Assembly: GCA_964017235.1 (NCBI GenBank)
Contig: OZ024934.1
Span: forward strand, 87,014,706 to 87,078,705
Origin: Sabellastarte sp. h YS-2021
Taxonomy: Eukaryota > Annelida > Polychaeta > Sabellida > Sabellidae
Direction: 5' to 3'
DNA: 64,000 bases
Below, in pieces: positions 43,199 through 56,646 of this stretch. Position 1 is the stretch's first letter. Every line of letters begins with the position of its first letter. A program made the translations under genes and the position numbers. A model generated the notes under the pieces. That model was not told where the DNA came from, ran no database searches, and saw only the letters and a list, made by a program, of their open reading frames with translations.

Positions 43199-44914
43199 TT
43201 AAAACTACTATCAGAATTAATGGGGTTTTTTTCAAAGTGAGGCAGTGGCTGGTCCTTATGTTTCTTCAATATATTCATCCTCTCTTTCTCCAATTCAAAG
43301 TTCAGACTTTTGTGTCTCCTATAACAGATAGGGTCATACTGTACGAGACTATCAATACTTCTTACATGTAACCATCAGCACAATATCTAATGCCTAGGTC
43401 ACAACTTTTCATGCTGGGGTCATAAGCTACAGCCAAACAGGCTTGCATTTGAACAGAATGATTCGGTGTTATTCACTGGGATTCACATTTGTGTAGGACA
43501 CGTTTGAGGCAATTAGACACAACTCAGAGATTTTGTTCAGGACTGCTGTTTTAAGAAGGGTCGAGGGTGGCCGAGGGCTTTTTAGCAGAGGTACGTACAA
43601 GGATGAGGTCGTAAATCAGAATGTAAATATGTACAGAAAGAACAGTGTGACCTAAGCAGTACTACAACTGGTAGAGATGAGAATCAAGTGACCATTTTTC
43701 AAATTTAACCGCCACTGAGGCCCACCCAGTGAAATAGTTCTTCTGATGGTATGGATATATATGGTGGTAATGCCCACCTTTCAACTCCGAGGTTGTCGGT
43801 TCAAATCTTGATATGAATTTTAACTAGTTGAGTTGGTAGTTGCTTAATGGCTCCTGGTTGTTTGTTTATGAAATAACTCAAAAACTTAGTGACAGTTTTT
43901 GATGAATTTTCAGGAAATGTTGACAATGGCACAATGAACTAGATTATTAGATTTTGGTGGTCGTCTGGATCACGGTCTGGATCCAGGAATTTTTCAAAGG
44001 ATTTTGTGTCATTGCACTCATCAGCAATGTTGTAGGTTTTAGGCCCTCCGAGTGCTCCTGTTTGTACACTATATTGAAAGCAATATCAATAGGAAGAGTT
44101 TGGGACATAAATTGAATTTATGACATAAATTTAGACCAAATGGATGCCGAGATATAACAATTTGTTATACATGGGATAGGCTATGAATCCTTACTTTTAC
44201 GGATGTATTACTGCCTTGATATGTAAATTCATTATTTATAACATATTTAATAGGTTGTTTACTTTAATATCACATTTGACAGGGGTAGGAGTGATTTTAA
44301 AAGCTCTTTGATCTCTCGCTTTGGTGTTTTACATTAAGCATAATAAATTTGAAAAGTCAAACTAAAAGGACTGATTTTTTTTGTTTTGTTTTTTTGTAAG
44401 GTAATACAGGTATGAACAAACAGGAAACAGTCGATTTCAGTGCTAGACATGAAGGATCACTGGTACTAAAATTGTGCCTTAGGAAGTATAATCATGTCAA
44501 AACTTGGTGGAGGTATTACACTATTCGAGTTATCTAGTGCGATTTTGTTGTCATCCCTGCATGGAGAGAGGAGATTATATCTTGTCGGAAACGTGTGAAT
44601 GTAGTTGTATTCGCACAATGTATCATAAATAATCATTGAAATGTTTTCAGTGTCTATACTGAATGTTTTATATGAGTCAGATGTCTATGTTGCAATAGAA
44701 TCAGGATTTAACACCACAGTGTAAACAGACTTTAAAGTTTACTGCAGGGCTCTTTTCTTGACAGCATCTTTGTAATCAGATGAATTCTTATTGAATAGAA
44801 TTATGTAGTTCATAATCCAGTCCACCAAATTTCGTTCTTCAATGCTAGAGAGAGCACCTGCCTTCGTCTAGCCACTCTTATAATTTTAATTTAATGTAGA
44901 ACCAATTGGTGCAT
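43199..44914. other. Intergenic; tRNA-like head and old dispersed repeat at 43741-44050
   Basis: Near 43770 a tRNA-like head (ggtggtaatgcccacc ... ggttcaaatctt) is followed by a body with ggatcacggtctggatcc near 43970, a widespread invertebrate repeat type. The rest shows nothing recognisable. Confidence 0.45.
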
Positions 44915-45187
44915 TTAATCCTGTTTTAGGTCATCCTGTGTTGGTTCCCCATGTATTGGTTCCTCCTGTGTTGGCTCTTCTACCGAGTCCTCAAGATGAG
45001 CCTCCTCCCGATGGACTTCTGTCTGAACCTGATGAGCTGATTCTTGACCTCTCCGACTCCATGCCTCCCCATCCTCCACTAGAACATCCAAGTCAGATCT
45101 AGGGTCTTCCTCGTCGGCTGTTGTGGCCATCTTTTTCTTCCTCATTTTTCCCCTGTTGCCAGCCTTGGGTGGCATTTTCAAAGACAT
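44915..45187 (-). CDS. Putative 90-residue acidic/basic protein, unrecognised
   Basis: The minus-strand frame starts at ATG (45187) and ends at TAA. It opens with a basic patch (PPKAGNRGKMRKKKM), then a highly acidic, Gln/His-containing tail (TADEEDPRSDLDVL; EEPTQEEPIHGEPTQDD). It is richer in GC than its surroundings, which argues for coding or recent origin. An in-frame TAA lies just upstream, so it is either a small gene, a single-exon remnant or the end of a retrocopy. No domain is recognised. Confidence 0.35.
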   Translation of the reverse strand: MSLKMPPKAGNRGKMRKKKMATTADEEDPRSDLDVLVEDGEAWSRRGQESAHQVQTEVHREEAHLEDSVEEPTQEEPIHGEPTQDDLKQD

Positions 45188-46432
45188 TTCATCGAAAAAA
45201 AAATCAGAGGTATCTTATCTGATAATGGCCCAGGATTATGTAAAGTTCTACTCAGAGTGAATAAAAGTGACCTGAGATGACATCCAGGTCACTGGAGTAA
45301 ACCCCGGATTATTAGTAACAGCAGATGGCATTTTACAAAAAAAGATCAAAGCAGTTTCTAAACATACTGATTTTTGGTCGATCCAATTTTAGCACACAGA
45401 TGGCCAAAAACACATTGAATGATAGCCAATATACAATAAAATAAGAGACAGCCCTTGGTTATTTACAATGAAGACCGGGACAGCCAACATTGGGATTGTT
45501 CCCAGGCTATCTTGATAGTGGAACAGTCATATTACAAGCAGGTTTTTTTCCTAAATTCACTGAAAGCTATTGGTACTGAATTTCACGCATGTTAATCGTT
45601 TTGTTTACCACTATGTTTCTTGATAAACATTTTTATCGCATTGTGTGTTTTGGTCAAGTCATTCGCATAAGTTATTCTAGTTAAGTTTTGCAAAACACTT
45701 TGATTACACTTATAAACAACCATATGGTTGTATTTATCTTAAAACACGTGTCCATTCTCATGCATAAGGTTCACATATGCTCTTTGTTTCAAGAAGGCCT
45801 CAGTTATACTGTTGAAAAGCTAATGGCCTACCTTCATTTGAGTGGAGAGCCATTAAAAACCATACAATCCTTATAGCATGCTTTCTGGTTTATACGATTA
45901 TATGATTCAATATCTTCCTTGAAATGTAAACATTTAACACTGAGTTATAAAAAAATATCAATATTCATTCATATACCTTTTTAACAATCACAGATCCTGA
46001 TTGACCAGAGAGACAGAATTCTTTCTCATTTCATTTTTGTTCCAATTTGAGGCATGTACCAACTTACCTGAAAAGCAAAAGGCATTGCAGCCTGAAAAGT
46101 CCACAGTTAACTTTCTTATGGTCACTACATAAATTGTAACTTATTCTGCCACGGCGTTCTATAGGCTTATAATCTTTCTGGTTTACTTCCCACGCCTGTG
46201 CAATTGCTCATTAATTCTAAACATTTATTTTCTTATTTATGCTAATTAGGATCTGCTAGTGTAAATATGAAGTACAGTAAAATGTATGAGCAGATAAGGT
46301 TTAATGTTCCGCTTACACTCTTCTAATACAGAGTATTGTTGTGGTAACACACTCATTTTTTCTTTGCCTGGGTTATGCGTTTCATATTCAGCCTCACCCT
46401 TGAATATGAACCTTGACAAAATTTAACTAGTA
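45188..46432. other. Intergenic, nothing recognised
   Basis: AT-rich with only short chance frames. Confidence 0.5.
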
Positions 46433-46606
46433 GACATGTATATTTGTTAGTGTGAAAGTGGTAGACAAGTATAATTGTAAGTTTGAAACTGGCGGACATG
46501 CATATAAGTTAGTGTGAAACTGGTACACATGTATAATTGTTAGTTTAAAACTGGTAGACATGTCTACTTTCCCAGTGTGAAGCTGTATGACGTGTATAAT
46601 TGTTAG
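46433..46606. repeat. 31-bp minisatellite, about 5.6 units
   Basis: Units begin gacatgtata or a variant and contain ttgttagtgtgaaactgg. The period is 31 bp. The minus-strand open frame across it is repeat-derived. Confidence 0.85.
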
Positions 46607-47870
46607 AAGAGGAAAAAAGAGGGGGTGTTTGAACCAAAACTTGTAAAAACATGCAAATTTTTTTGAGGTTAAGAAACAGGTAGTGACATCAGTGATATCA
46701 CTGAATGTGGAACCAAATAAGCAAATAAACGAACACCTGAACTGATCGGTCGGTCCATTTTGCATGTTATCAACTAATTTTCTTATCTCACTATAAAGGG
46801 ACACTTGACACATTATAGCATTGTTTCATTGTGTTTTAGCCTTGCCAAAGGTTCCTCTTTGTTACAAAGGTTATTTATTTTACATAATATTTAAATAGGG
46901 ACTCGTGTTATACAGCAGTGGAGAGTTTGTACCAAAGTCCTTTGCAACACATACAACTTTTGAATTTGTAAAGACTATTTATAACTATTTATACAAGCTC
47001 CTTATTTTATCAGATGAACAACTTATGTCGAGGTATTTACACTTACAAATATAGAAAATTATCATGAGTCTTATCAATTCAGTACCCTTCAATAATAGAT
47101 AGCACATCTCAAAAGATGTAGATTATTATTTTATATTTTATTCTTTTATTTTTTCTATGTCCATGAGTCGTACAGACTGCAGCCTATTTGCATCCCAACA
47201 ACTAGGTTGCATTGGAGTGAACTTTGAAAATAGAGTTATTGGTGCAATTAAGTAACCTGAAACACGAGATAACTTACTCATAAAAGTTATATTCACCGCT
47301 AGTGATTTTTCAGTCCTAAGGAGAGAAACCTACAAAATCAGACCATAAACATCTCAGTGTACATTTGATATTAGTTATATTATTGAAAACATTTCCGAGA
47401 GAAAAGTAGAGGCTTAAGCAAGGCTGGAATAATTCACTGACTAAAGTATTTACATCCTATGTGCAAAAAGTTATGACTTAAGTATGTATAAACATTTATT
47501 TGTTGTCTTATTTTGCAGGAATAAATTATGCACTTGAGTTAATGATGGGGTGTAGACTTCCTGAACTTGTATTTAGACATAAAATCCTTACTCCAATCAA
47601 CTTACTTACATAAACAAGTACATGCATATCTCTGATTTATAAATAATAAAATGAAGTGCATAGAACAATCACTTTGCCAAAAAAATCCTTTATGCATGCA
47701 CCTACATTCGTATATTGAAGGCTTACTATTTCCAAATATATATTTTAATACAAAAGCTCTCATGAATAAAAATATAATGGAAGGTATGTAAATATGTGGC
47801 ATCATCTCAAAGTCAAATAAAGAGGATTCCCAAGTATTAACATGTGGTTATTGATGTGGCATTGGTAACT
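46607..47870. other. Intergenic, nothing recognised
   Basis: No exon or repeat boundary was seen. Confidence 0.5.
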
Positions 47871-48688
47871 GTGTATTCACGAAAGGTCTTAGACTTAACC
47901 AGGTCTTAGGTTTAAATCCAGTCTTAAAGTTAAGTCTTAAAGCTAAGTTTTGTCTTAAAACCATATTCACAAAGGGTGACTTAGCTAAGTCCGAGTAGGT
48001 CTTTTCTATTCAAATTATATTATTGGTGACAGATATCCTTCATTTAATACATTTTATCTAAGGAAAAGTGCTGTTTTGAAATGGAAAACCTTGTTACCAC
48101 ATATAAACTAAATAAAGACTGCTTTAGTGAGGTGTTCTGTGTAATTATACTTTATTTACAGCCATTTCAAATTTTGAAGTGGAGAAAAGTTTATGGCGGC
48201 CATATTTAAGTCCTCTTTACAAAATTTAAGCCCACTACTAACCAGTCTTAGTCTATGTACACATGTATGCGGCTCACGACATCCGACGGCCGATTTGCGA
48301 TAGCGAATTTTGTTTCAACCTTCCCATTATTCTGTCGACATTCATCTAAATTCACTTGTCATCCGATTTTTTCGGTTCCCAGATCGAAAAAATCGCTGTC
48401 GCACATCGGGCGTCGGATGTCGCAAATCGGAGTCGGACACATGTAAACAACCAAACATAAATGAGAAGGAGGGAAAAATTCGCTGTTGCAAATCGGCCGT
48501 CGGATGTCGTAAGCCGCATACATGTGTACACACGCTAAAACTTAAGCCTTTATTTAAGCCTAAGACTGGTCTTAACTTCTTTGTGAATACCGCTAAGACT
48601 AAGACAAAAGTTTTTTCTGTGAAAGTTAAGACAAAAGTCTAAACTTTAAGCCTAAACCCTGGCTAAGACCTTTCATGAATACGGGGCC
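47871..48688. mobile_element. MITE with 'clagac/cttag' inverted termini
   Basis: The left end gtattcacgaaaggtcttag matches the right end read in reverse (cgtattcatgaaaggtctta). Both ends continue with many cttaa/ttaag words. The terminal sequence resembles the MITE at 15531-16109, and both have an internal 'atggc(c/g)' block near a tttaag. A second foldback is nested at 48255-48530. Confidence 0.72.
48255..48530. mobile_element. Foldback element nested inside the MITE
   Basis: Arms of about 55 bp: left tgtacacatgtatgcggct followed by gacatccgacggccgatttg; the right arm is its reverse complement, ending catacatgtgtaca. A third partial arm copy lies at 48393-48447. CG-rich compared with its host. 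No ORF with a domain. Confidence 0.8.
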
Positions 48689-48715
48689 CAGGTACAGCTC
48701 TTGATATTCGGATAG

Positions 48716-48953
48716 TTTATTTATTTATTTATTTGGGGTTTTACGTCGCTTTCAACACTGTACAGGTCATATCACGACGGGTAGTTGGAAGGGCAGAGGA
48801 AACCAGTACATACAGTTCATCAGGGATCTGTACTGTAAACTGCCGACCAACGGCAAGCAACTACCAGCTTTCCCACTTGAGGCCATGCTGGGGATCGAAC
48901 CCCGGCCTCAGAGGTGGGAGGCGAGAGTGTTACCACTCTGCCACCGTGGCCCC
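48716..48953 (-). mobile_element. tRNA-derived SINE with 14-bp target duplication
   Basis: On the minus strand: a tRNA-like head with A box TGGCAGAGTGG and B box GGTTCGATCCC, a body, and an (AAAT)n tail (tttatttattt on the plus strand). It is flanked by perfect TGATATTCGGATAG at 48702-48715 and 48954-48967, proof of LINE-style insertion. A diverged copy is at 52440-52646. Confidence 0.9.
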
Positions 48954-48967
48954 TGATATTCGGATAG

Positions 48968-51900
48968 AAGAAGCAATAACAACTATCCAAATTGTAATTA
49001 AGTCAAATATTTGTGACATACACAAAAAGGTAGCAAGTTGCATGCTTTGTTTTATGCCACATAGACACTGAAAGACAGCTGGTTAGCGTTTATAATATTC
49101 TTTTTATATTCGTTGTGTTGTTCTTTTATTTTTAAATTGTTTTGAACAAGACGTTTTGTTCTATTCCAATTGTTGGTTTATTTAGTCTTATTGTACACAA
49201 AGAATTCTAACTAAGCCATATGTTTTCCATCAATTATTCCCACATTTGTATATTGATATTGTTTTTCTGTCATTATTTGACTCTCAGCAGGTGGGACAAA
49301 TCACATTGTTCGCTGTGGTAGTTTCCAATGTAGGTCAAGTTCTGTTAAAATTAAAAACAAATTATAATTAGAATATATAGTCAAAATGCAGGATTTTACG
49401 CTATTTATAACGACTTAGAGCATATCAGGACAATTTTAATTTACACTAAGCTTTGTTTTGTGTCAACAGTATTATACAGGTAGAAAGAGTCCTTTCCCCC
49501 TAAAATCAGATGTGTCTTGGATAAATGACAAATTGTTGTTGTTGGAATTGCTTATCTTTTATGCATGTGAATTAACAACAAAACTTCATACTCCAATGTG
49601 TAAAATAACAATGATGAACATATATTGCATACAATAAACATATCGCACACAATATTATGCGCAACAGAATAATATGCATATCTTCCAAATACATAAAGTG
49701 GATATGTCACGATTGCTTATCAAAAAAAGTCCTTATCTGTTTATGAAAAATATTCTTATGATACAGTCCAACAGTACAGATCTGCCGTTCTTATGGAAAT
49801 CACATGCAACAATAGAAAAATTTCAAATACAATTTTTATGTGTATGTCTGTTTAAATTTTGATATTAATGTTGTCACTTGTCATTAACCATATATTGTCA
49901 ATAATTAAAGTAACATAAATGAGCCATTAGAATAGTATTATGAAATAAGTTTTATATTATCTGTTACTGATTCTTGTGTGCTGGTATATTGTATGTCAAC
50001 AAATAAACAAATAACATCATTTATTGGCTTCTTGTCAAGATCGTGTATATTGTAGGTCCAAAATATTTGTCATGTTGCCACACAAGTATGTTCTCCACAG
50101 AATCGATCTAGTACTTTGTTGTTATTGTGACAAACTAACATAGCATTTACCTTGCCAAATTATTTGGATTATCGTTCATAACTAGATTCGTGTTTTTTTT
50201 TCTACAGTGGCGTCATAGTTGACCTGTTTTTGGATTTACGTGACTCAATTCTGCTATATGTGAGATCAAGGTCAACATATATGAATAAATTATTCATTTC
50301 AGAATAGCATATCAAAGTTAAGAGAATACTTAACTAATTTATTGTACCACTAAATAATGATAATAAGTGCTACAATAACTTCCTATTTCCATTATTATTT
50401 TCTACTTTTGTAACTTAAACTACTCGAACAAATTGAAAATAACTTATACTCGCTTATTACAGCCAGGGGATTTTAAAGTTGTTTTTTGGTAAACACATGA
50501 CAAATGGTTTTCATCGTATTAAATTTCTGCCACGTATTAATAACGTTTGCAGGTCTCCCTAAAAAAAGTTTCCCTTTTATGTACAGTAAACCAGTAGGTA
50601 TTGACGTAAACTTTATTTTTAAATGTGTCATTTGTTCCTTTTCTTGAGATTGCATTACAAAGCTTCCAAATACAGTCAAAGTTCACTTAACTCAATCACC
50701 AAAACAGCAGTTACACAAGTATCTATTGTTAGATGCAACTTGTCATCAAATTGCAACGCGTTATATTTTCCATTTTAATGACGACCTCGGTGACCTTTTA
50801 GTTATTAAGTTGTACAAATAATCAATTGACTCCCAGCCCTGTGGCCGTGAGTTCGAATTCAAATCATGAAAAAGTGCGGGAAATAGAATGAAACACAAAG
50901 AAGCAAATTTATTTTATTGTCATATGAAAAGAGTTTAATATGTAATTTATTTTGGGGTCAGGGAAAATCATACTAAATGTTTGTGTCAAAAGATTATCTC
51001 GGTTATAGTAGTGCTGTTTTTATTGTCTCATATACTTGGTATCTTTTAAACCCCCTTAAACAGTTATATGCATGCATATTATAAAGACAAATGTTTTTGT
51101 TGTGTGACAATAATTATTCCAAAGTATTTTTAATCTGTATTTTTATTTGAGATCACTGTAATTGTTTACACGTGACTATAAACATTAATCTATTCTATTA
51201 ATAGGAAATTCTATTCTGTTAATAGTAAATCAATTTGCAAATGAATTTTGTTGACTTTTATAGATTTTGCATAACATCCAAAGACAATGGAAAAGAACAT
51301 TTCCAAGAAAAACTGGATAGGAGTTGTATACGTCAAAATGTATTAGACTCACAAGTGAAAAATGTGTAAAGTCTGAAAAAATCCTGCAGAAAATGCGTGC
51401 AAATATACACATGGCAGAAAGATGGTGACAGTTTCTGTAGGATCACATGCAGTTATGTTTCCATGGCCAAAATATTATTCTTTGAAATTTAATTGCACTA
51501 TTGATAGCAAAATGTGGGCTTTTCAATATAAAATTCCATTGAGAATTATTGTAACCAGTAAATTTTAAAGTGTGTAATATTACTGATGATGATACTTCAT
51601 GTTTTGTCAGACAGGTATTGAAAATACTGAGCATCTATTCTATTTCTGATCTGTTGTAAAGGATCTACTGAGTTAGCCGAGAAGATGAAACCCCAATTGG
51701 ATATAACCCCAAATCCTTAAACCTCAAAATAATTATTGGGATGTCTTGATAGAAAAAAAGAAGAACTTGTTCAAATCATGTATTGAATATAACAGAGATA
51801 TATCTATTTTGCAAAATATAATATATAAAAAACTATGTTTAGAATATCTTGTGAGAATCATTAAACAACAGAGGACAGTGCCCTGTGGTACACCAAACAA

Positions 51901-52435
51901 ACCCTTATATAAGTCTGATAGAATAGAACTTACTTTAATGGCCTCAAAGCAAGCAGTGGTAATAACAACCTTCTTAAAGCTGATTGGTAATCAACCCCTT
52001 GACTACTTAGCAGTTTTTCAGTTTGGTAATAAATGATAACAAAATATCAAGACACTCTTTAACCAGAAAAGAAGGCATTTGATGTTCAAAGTAATGTTAT
52101 TCAGCTTGTCGATTCACATCATACACACCTACTACAAGTTATCCGCAAAACACACTCATAGATAGCAAATTTGTGCAGCTTTTGTTCACACTTTTTTTTT
52201 TTGGGGGGGGGGGGACCCATGATGCTCTGGGGAGACGAAGGTGGCCAGTCCCCTTTCAGGGCCTAACAAAACTATTCATACACAGTATGAATAAAAATTA
52301 AGTTTAAACTTAAATTCACTAATTTTTATCAGGAGTTTAAGGAGCTTACTGACTAGGAATAAGTAATTTTTGTTTAATTTTCTACTGACATAATAAAATT
52401 GGCTTGTTGTGTATTTGTTTCTTTAGGTGTTTCAC
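48968..52435. other. Intergenic, mostly featureless
   Basis: No exon was recognised. A possible tRNA-like scrap (gtgagttcgaattc) lies near 50848. A T/G homopolymer run (T12 G11) is at about 52190-52214. Confidence 0.45.
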
Positions 52436-52439
52436 ATCA

Positions 52440-52646
52440 CACCTAGTACCTTATCAGTTATATTGTGATAGGTAGTTGAAAGGGCAGAGGAAACCAGAAC
52501 GTACTGTTAGTCAAGGTTTTGTACTGTGATGTGCCATCCCATGGCAAACAACTGTCAGCTTTTTTACATGAGGTCAGGTCGGGATTCAAACTCTGATCTC
52601 AGAGTTGGGAGGAGAGTATGTCACCACTGCTCAACTGTAGCCCCTG
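52440..52646 (-). repeat. Older copy of the 48716-48953 SINE
   Basis: Shares ggtagttgaaagggcagagg, aaccagaacgtact and the tRNA-like end (gggattcaaactctgatctc ... gtagcccctgac) with the younger copy, at clearly lower identity. Confidence 0.8.
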
Positions 52647-53016
52647 ACTTGCTGCATTGTAATATTTAATGCAAATTTATATATGGTTCCAAAGTCTTGG
52701 CCATTTTTTTAATTGACTTATTTTCAAACACTCCCAAAATAGTTGTTCTAGAGTATCCATCATGATACAACAAAAATAGTATTTTCTTGAGATAGAATGT
52801 ATTAAACAGTCAACGTCAACAAAATTGCTATCCATGCAGTAAAAGTTTTCAAAATTAATATAGCCATTATAAGATCTCCAGAATTTGTGAGTACACCATA
52901 AGATCCGGTGCATCTCTTTTGTTCAAATTCTTCCCTTCTGAGCAGAATTTTACAGTTTTGTTAAAATGGATTTTCAAATTTGGATAGGGCCTGACATTTA
53001 TTTCATTGATAAGATT

Positions 53017-53018
<2 letters not shown>
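52647..53018. other. Intergenic, nothing recognised
   Basis: AT-rich sequence without exons. Confidence 0.4.
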
Positions 53019-53057
<39 letters not shown>

Positions 53058-53069
53058 GGGGGGGGGGGG
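53019..53069. repeat. Homopolymer run T then G
   Basis: About 38 T followed by about 12 G. A poly-lysine open frame on the minus strand is its by-product. Confidence 0.9.
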
Positions 53070-54016
53070 TATATGTAACCCAGGATATTAAAACATCTTT
53101 CCCAAAGTCATTTTTATGCAATCCTTTAGTTCCTTGAAAGGAAGAGCATTCCAGAGACACACTCCTTTATTGTTACTGGCTATGTTATGGTTGAAGATGT
53201 GTTGCCAACTTCCACCCATTTTCATTAATTTTGTAATCCCTGTCATTTTCAGAGCTATATTCAAAAGCTAAAGTTTTGTTAACTTAAGACCACCATCTTG
53301 AATACCTTTCTCAAACTGAGCTAATATTATTCTTGGTATCTTTTCCTCCAAAAGGAAGTATTTAAATATATTTTCCATTTGTTTTGTAAAATCTGGTGTT
53401 GGAAAGAGTAATCCTTGCATAATTTATACCATTTTCGCTACAATAAGAGTCTTCAGAGCATTTACCTTGCCAATAAGGGAAAGTTTGCACTTTTTGTAAA
53501 TTAAACATGTTATTTATAACATTAAGTTTGAATTACGGATTGAAATTATATTGTGGGATATAATAATGCAGTTATGAAATATGGAATGTCATGTGATGTT
53601 TAATGGGTTTACTGTATCACATGATGTTGAATAATCAACCTTCTTATTTACATGCCTACTTTTAGCTGGTTTATCTAGGCCCAGTCCTTTATAAATAGCA
53701 AAGTCGTGACACAAGTGTTTGTTTTCCCATTGTGTCAATATATGTCCACAAAAGCTCTTAGTTTACTGAACTGTTAAAGGTTTTATTTTCGTATATGTGT
53801 TATGTACAGAAGCACTGAGTTGCCAAACTTTTTCCCCAAGTTAATTTATATCAGAGAAGTCATTATATAAGAGATACTAACTTGTATTGATGGAATGCGA
53901 TAATTCAAGATTCAGTTTTAAATGTATGATAATTAATGAAGATAAATTCGGATACATCTTAGACTTTTTTTAGGTTACACTGATTGCCTGTAGCATATGT
54001 ATGACTTAATTACTGG
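53070..54016. other. Intergenic, nothing recognised
   Basis: No supported feature. Confidence 0.45.
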
Positions 54017-54020
54017 TATA

Positions 54021-55510
54021 TGTTACAGTCAATCTGTGAAACCAATCATTACGCATTTTGACTAAAAGTTTCAGTCATTTTGCGTAATGACTAAAATGAG
54101 CTGAAAGTTTCAGTCATTTCACGAAGTGATTGAAATATATGGTTCACTTTTACACAGACTGACTGAATAGATTTCAACCAATCTCTGCAACTGATTTAGA
54201 GTTCACGTTGTTTTTCATGACACCCTTTGTATTATTCCAAACCTGTGTACATTGTTTCACGCATTATGAACATTTTTGTGCCAGTGAACTGTTAAGGGTA
54301 TTAAACATTAAACTACTTCAATCAAATTAATAACTTTGGAATTCCCACATGCTTTCTGAATTTATAGCCAGGATTTTCAAACCTAAACACAAAGTTTTGT
54401 AATAGACTCTATTGTCATTTTCAAAAATATTATTAAAATATTGTATGGTTAGGAAGCAGGAATCCATGAAGCTTTTGAAGTGAATCTTATCCACTCATGT
54501 CCTAATTCCAATGCAGCTCTTTTTATCCTTTTTTTTTAGTTCTTTGGGGCCTTGTTACTGTTGTTTGACCTCTCCACACAAAGAGTCTATTATCAAAGGT
54601 GGAGTGACCTTTAATGTTCTAAACTAACCGGAACAACTTAATCCTTCTTGCAATAGTTAATAAAGCCTGAGTGGGATCATTTCTTAGCTCTAACTCACAC
54701 CTGAGTACCATTGTAACTATAAATAACCCTCAAGATATATGCTCAAGATGTTCTTCAGTTGGACATATGTGTCACACAGAAGTTTAAATTTTAGCAAGAG
54801 TCTATAGATCCGGTCCCTGTTCGTTAGAAATGCTACCTTTCCATCAAGTTCCCCATCATATTTTACAAGCGAGTACATACATATGAAGGTCATTTTTATG
54901 ACATAAATTAATAGAAGTGGGACTAAGTTAAAACAACTGCAGAAGAGTTTGTTAATGTGATCATTTACTCATGTTAGCTATCAGTAATCATGTCAGAATA
55001 TGTTCAAATCTGAAGTGATGATTTCATTACTCCTCTATAGTAATCACATGAGAATGCAAATTATTTACTAAGTGAGGCCAGACAGTCTCATCATTTAGTA
55101 GAGCAACTATTAACTAACCCAGATAATCAATTAATCAAATTAAGAGGTTAATTGAAACATATTTACATGTAGATCTAACAATTTACAAAGCAGGCTTGCC
55201 ACACTGGCAATTCCATCCATAGGTATCAACTAATTAACCAATGAAATAATTTAAGGAACCAATTAATGAAATTAAAGGGCTAGCTGAAGCAGACTTACCT
55301 ACAGATCCGTATATTAGAATACAACGATACCTGTTTGTTAGCTACTTCATAAATTTTATGATGGATGAGTCTCATGAGTATCTATTTAAAGCTATTTCTC
55401 ATAATTAAGATTATGCAAAATGACTGGATCTTATTTTCAGTCATTACGTGAAATGACTGAAACTTTCAGTCATTATGTGTAATGGCTGGTTTTACAGATT
55501 GACTGTAACA
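54021..55510. mobile_element. 1.49-kb non-autonomous TIR element, TATA flanks
   Basis: The ends are TGTTACAGTCAATCTGTGAA at 54021 and the inverted match ending ATTGACTGTAACA at 55510. Similarity continues inward about 90 bp through repeated ttcagtcatt...gactgaaa words. TATA directly flanks both ends (54017-54020, 55511-55514). No transposase ORF is inside. Confidence 0.85.
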
Positions 55511-55514
55511 TATA

Positions 55515-56646
55515 TAACATTTAACAAGTGAAATGCATATAACTAAGTTGAGAACTCAACTTAATATAAAATAAATTTTGGCACCTCAGAGATACGGTAG
55601 AATTGCACTCTACAGTATTTTTATCCTACCGCTTTATTTGGATGTTGCGAATCTTTTAATTAACTGAAAATAAACACTTGATTCTGTGATGACCACATAT
55701 AGTGTATATTCTAAGAATAACATGCACGTTTACATTTAAATTTCTTTTTGGAGAAATGTAAAGTCTTTTATTACAGAACTATGATAATGGTCACCCTTTA
55801 AATTATTCACGGTTAACCTGAAACAAATACAATTAACTGTTTATGTTGTTGAGTGGCTAATCATCTCCACAAAACCAACAACGTATATTTCTATATGAAT
55901 TTACTTGCATATAGTTGTGATAACCTGGTAAGCAAAATGTTCTTTTAACAATAGAGATTAACATGAAGTAAATCGGGGGAATACAAAGACCTCGTCAAAA
56001 CAACAGTACACAATTTCATTGTTTTGGTTTTTTTCTTTATTTATACAACATGTGCAAGAATTAAGTTTTAAAAAATATACGTATTTGTGTATTTTACATA
56101 TCATTGTGTTTCCCCCCATCAAAATATACTATATTCAATATTCCAGGATATGGACACAGTCCAGGATTTAAAATAGTGATGCTAGGATCTAAACAAAATA
56201 TTTATAATATTAATAATATTTTTCCGTGAAGTCATTACTTAAACACCATGTTTTGCACAAAATGTCAGTCGGTGCGAAACGTGAAATGTATGTTGTAGTT
56301 ACAAAACAAACAAGCAGAAGTCAAGTTCATTTCTTGGAACAGCCGCTAACGTATATTCATAGGTGGCCTGTAAATATTCGGAAGTTTATATGACGTAACA
56401 TTTTCCGTGAGAAATTCCCAGTTAAGGTATACTACAATGTTTTTGGCAAAAAAAGACTCCAATTACAGTTTATACTAAGCTGTATATGAAAGCTAATGAA
56501 GTTTAATAATCTATTTATTTAAAGCTTTAGTGTTTCACGTTTGTTTTAACAGTAATGTGTAGTGTTTCACATCTAAGAGTGAAAAAAACTTAAATGATAC
56601 AGTTTTTATGTCGTGAACGAGTTGGGATTTTGTACAAGTTATAACT
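55515..56646. other. Intergenic, nothing recognised
   Basis: AT-rich, no exon seen. Confidence 0.45.

Noticed and set aside
46427..46813. 128-codon minus-strand frame with repeated peptide
   Set aside because: Its repetitive half is the 31-bp minisatellite; the other half has no domain or splice support.
48310..48642. 110-codon frame rich in Lys/Thr
   Set aside because: Spans the nested foldback and the MITE right end; the Lys/Thr codons are MITE words.
48880..48953. tRNA gene on the minus strand
   Set aside because: It has A and B boxes but is the head of a SINE with body, A-rich tail and 14-bp target duplication.
52867..53160. Minus-strand frame with a poly-lysine run
   Set aside because: Product of the T/G homopolymer run at 53019-53069.
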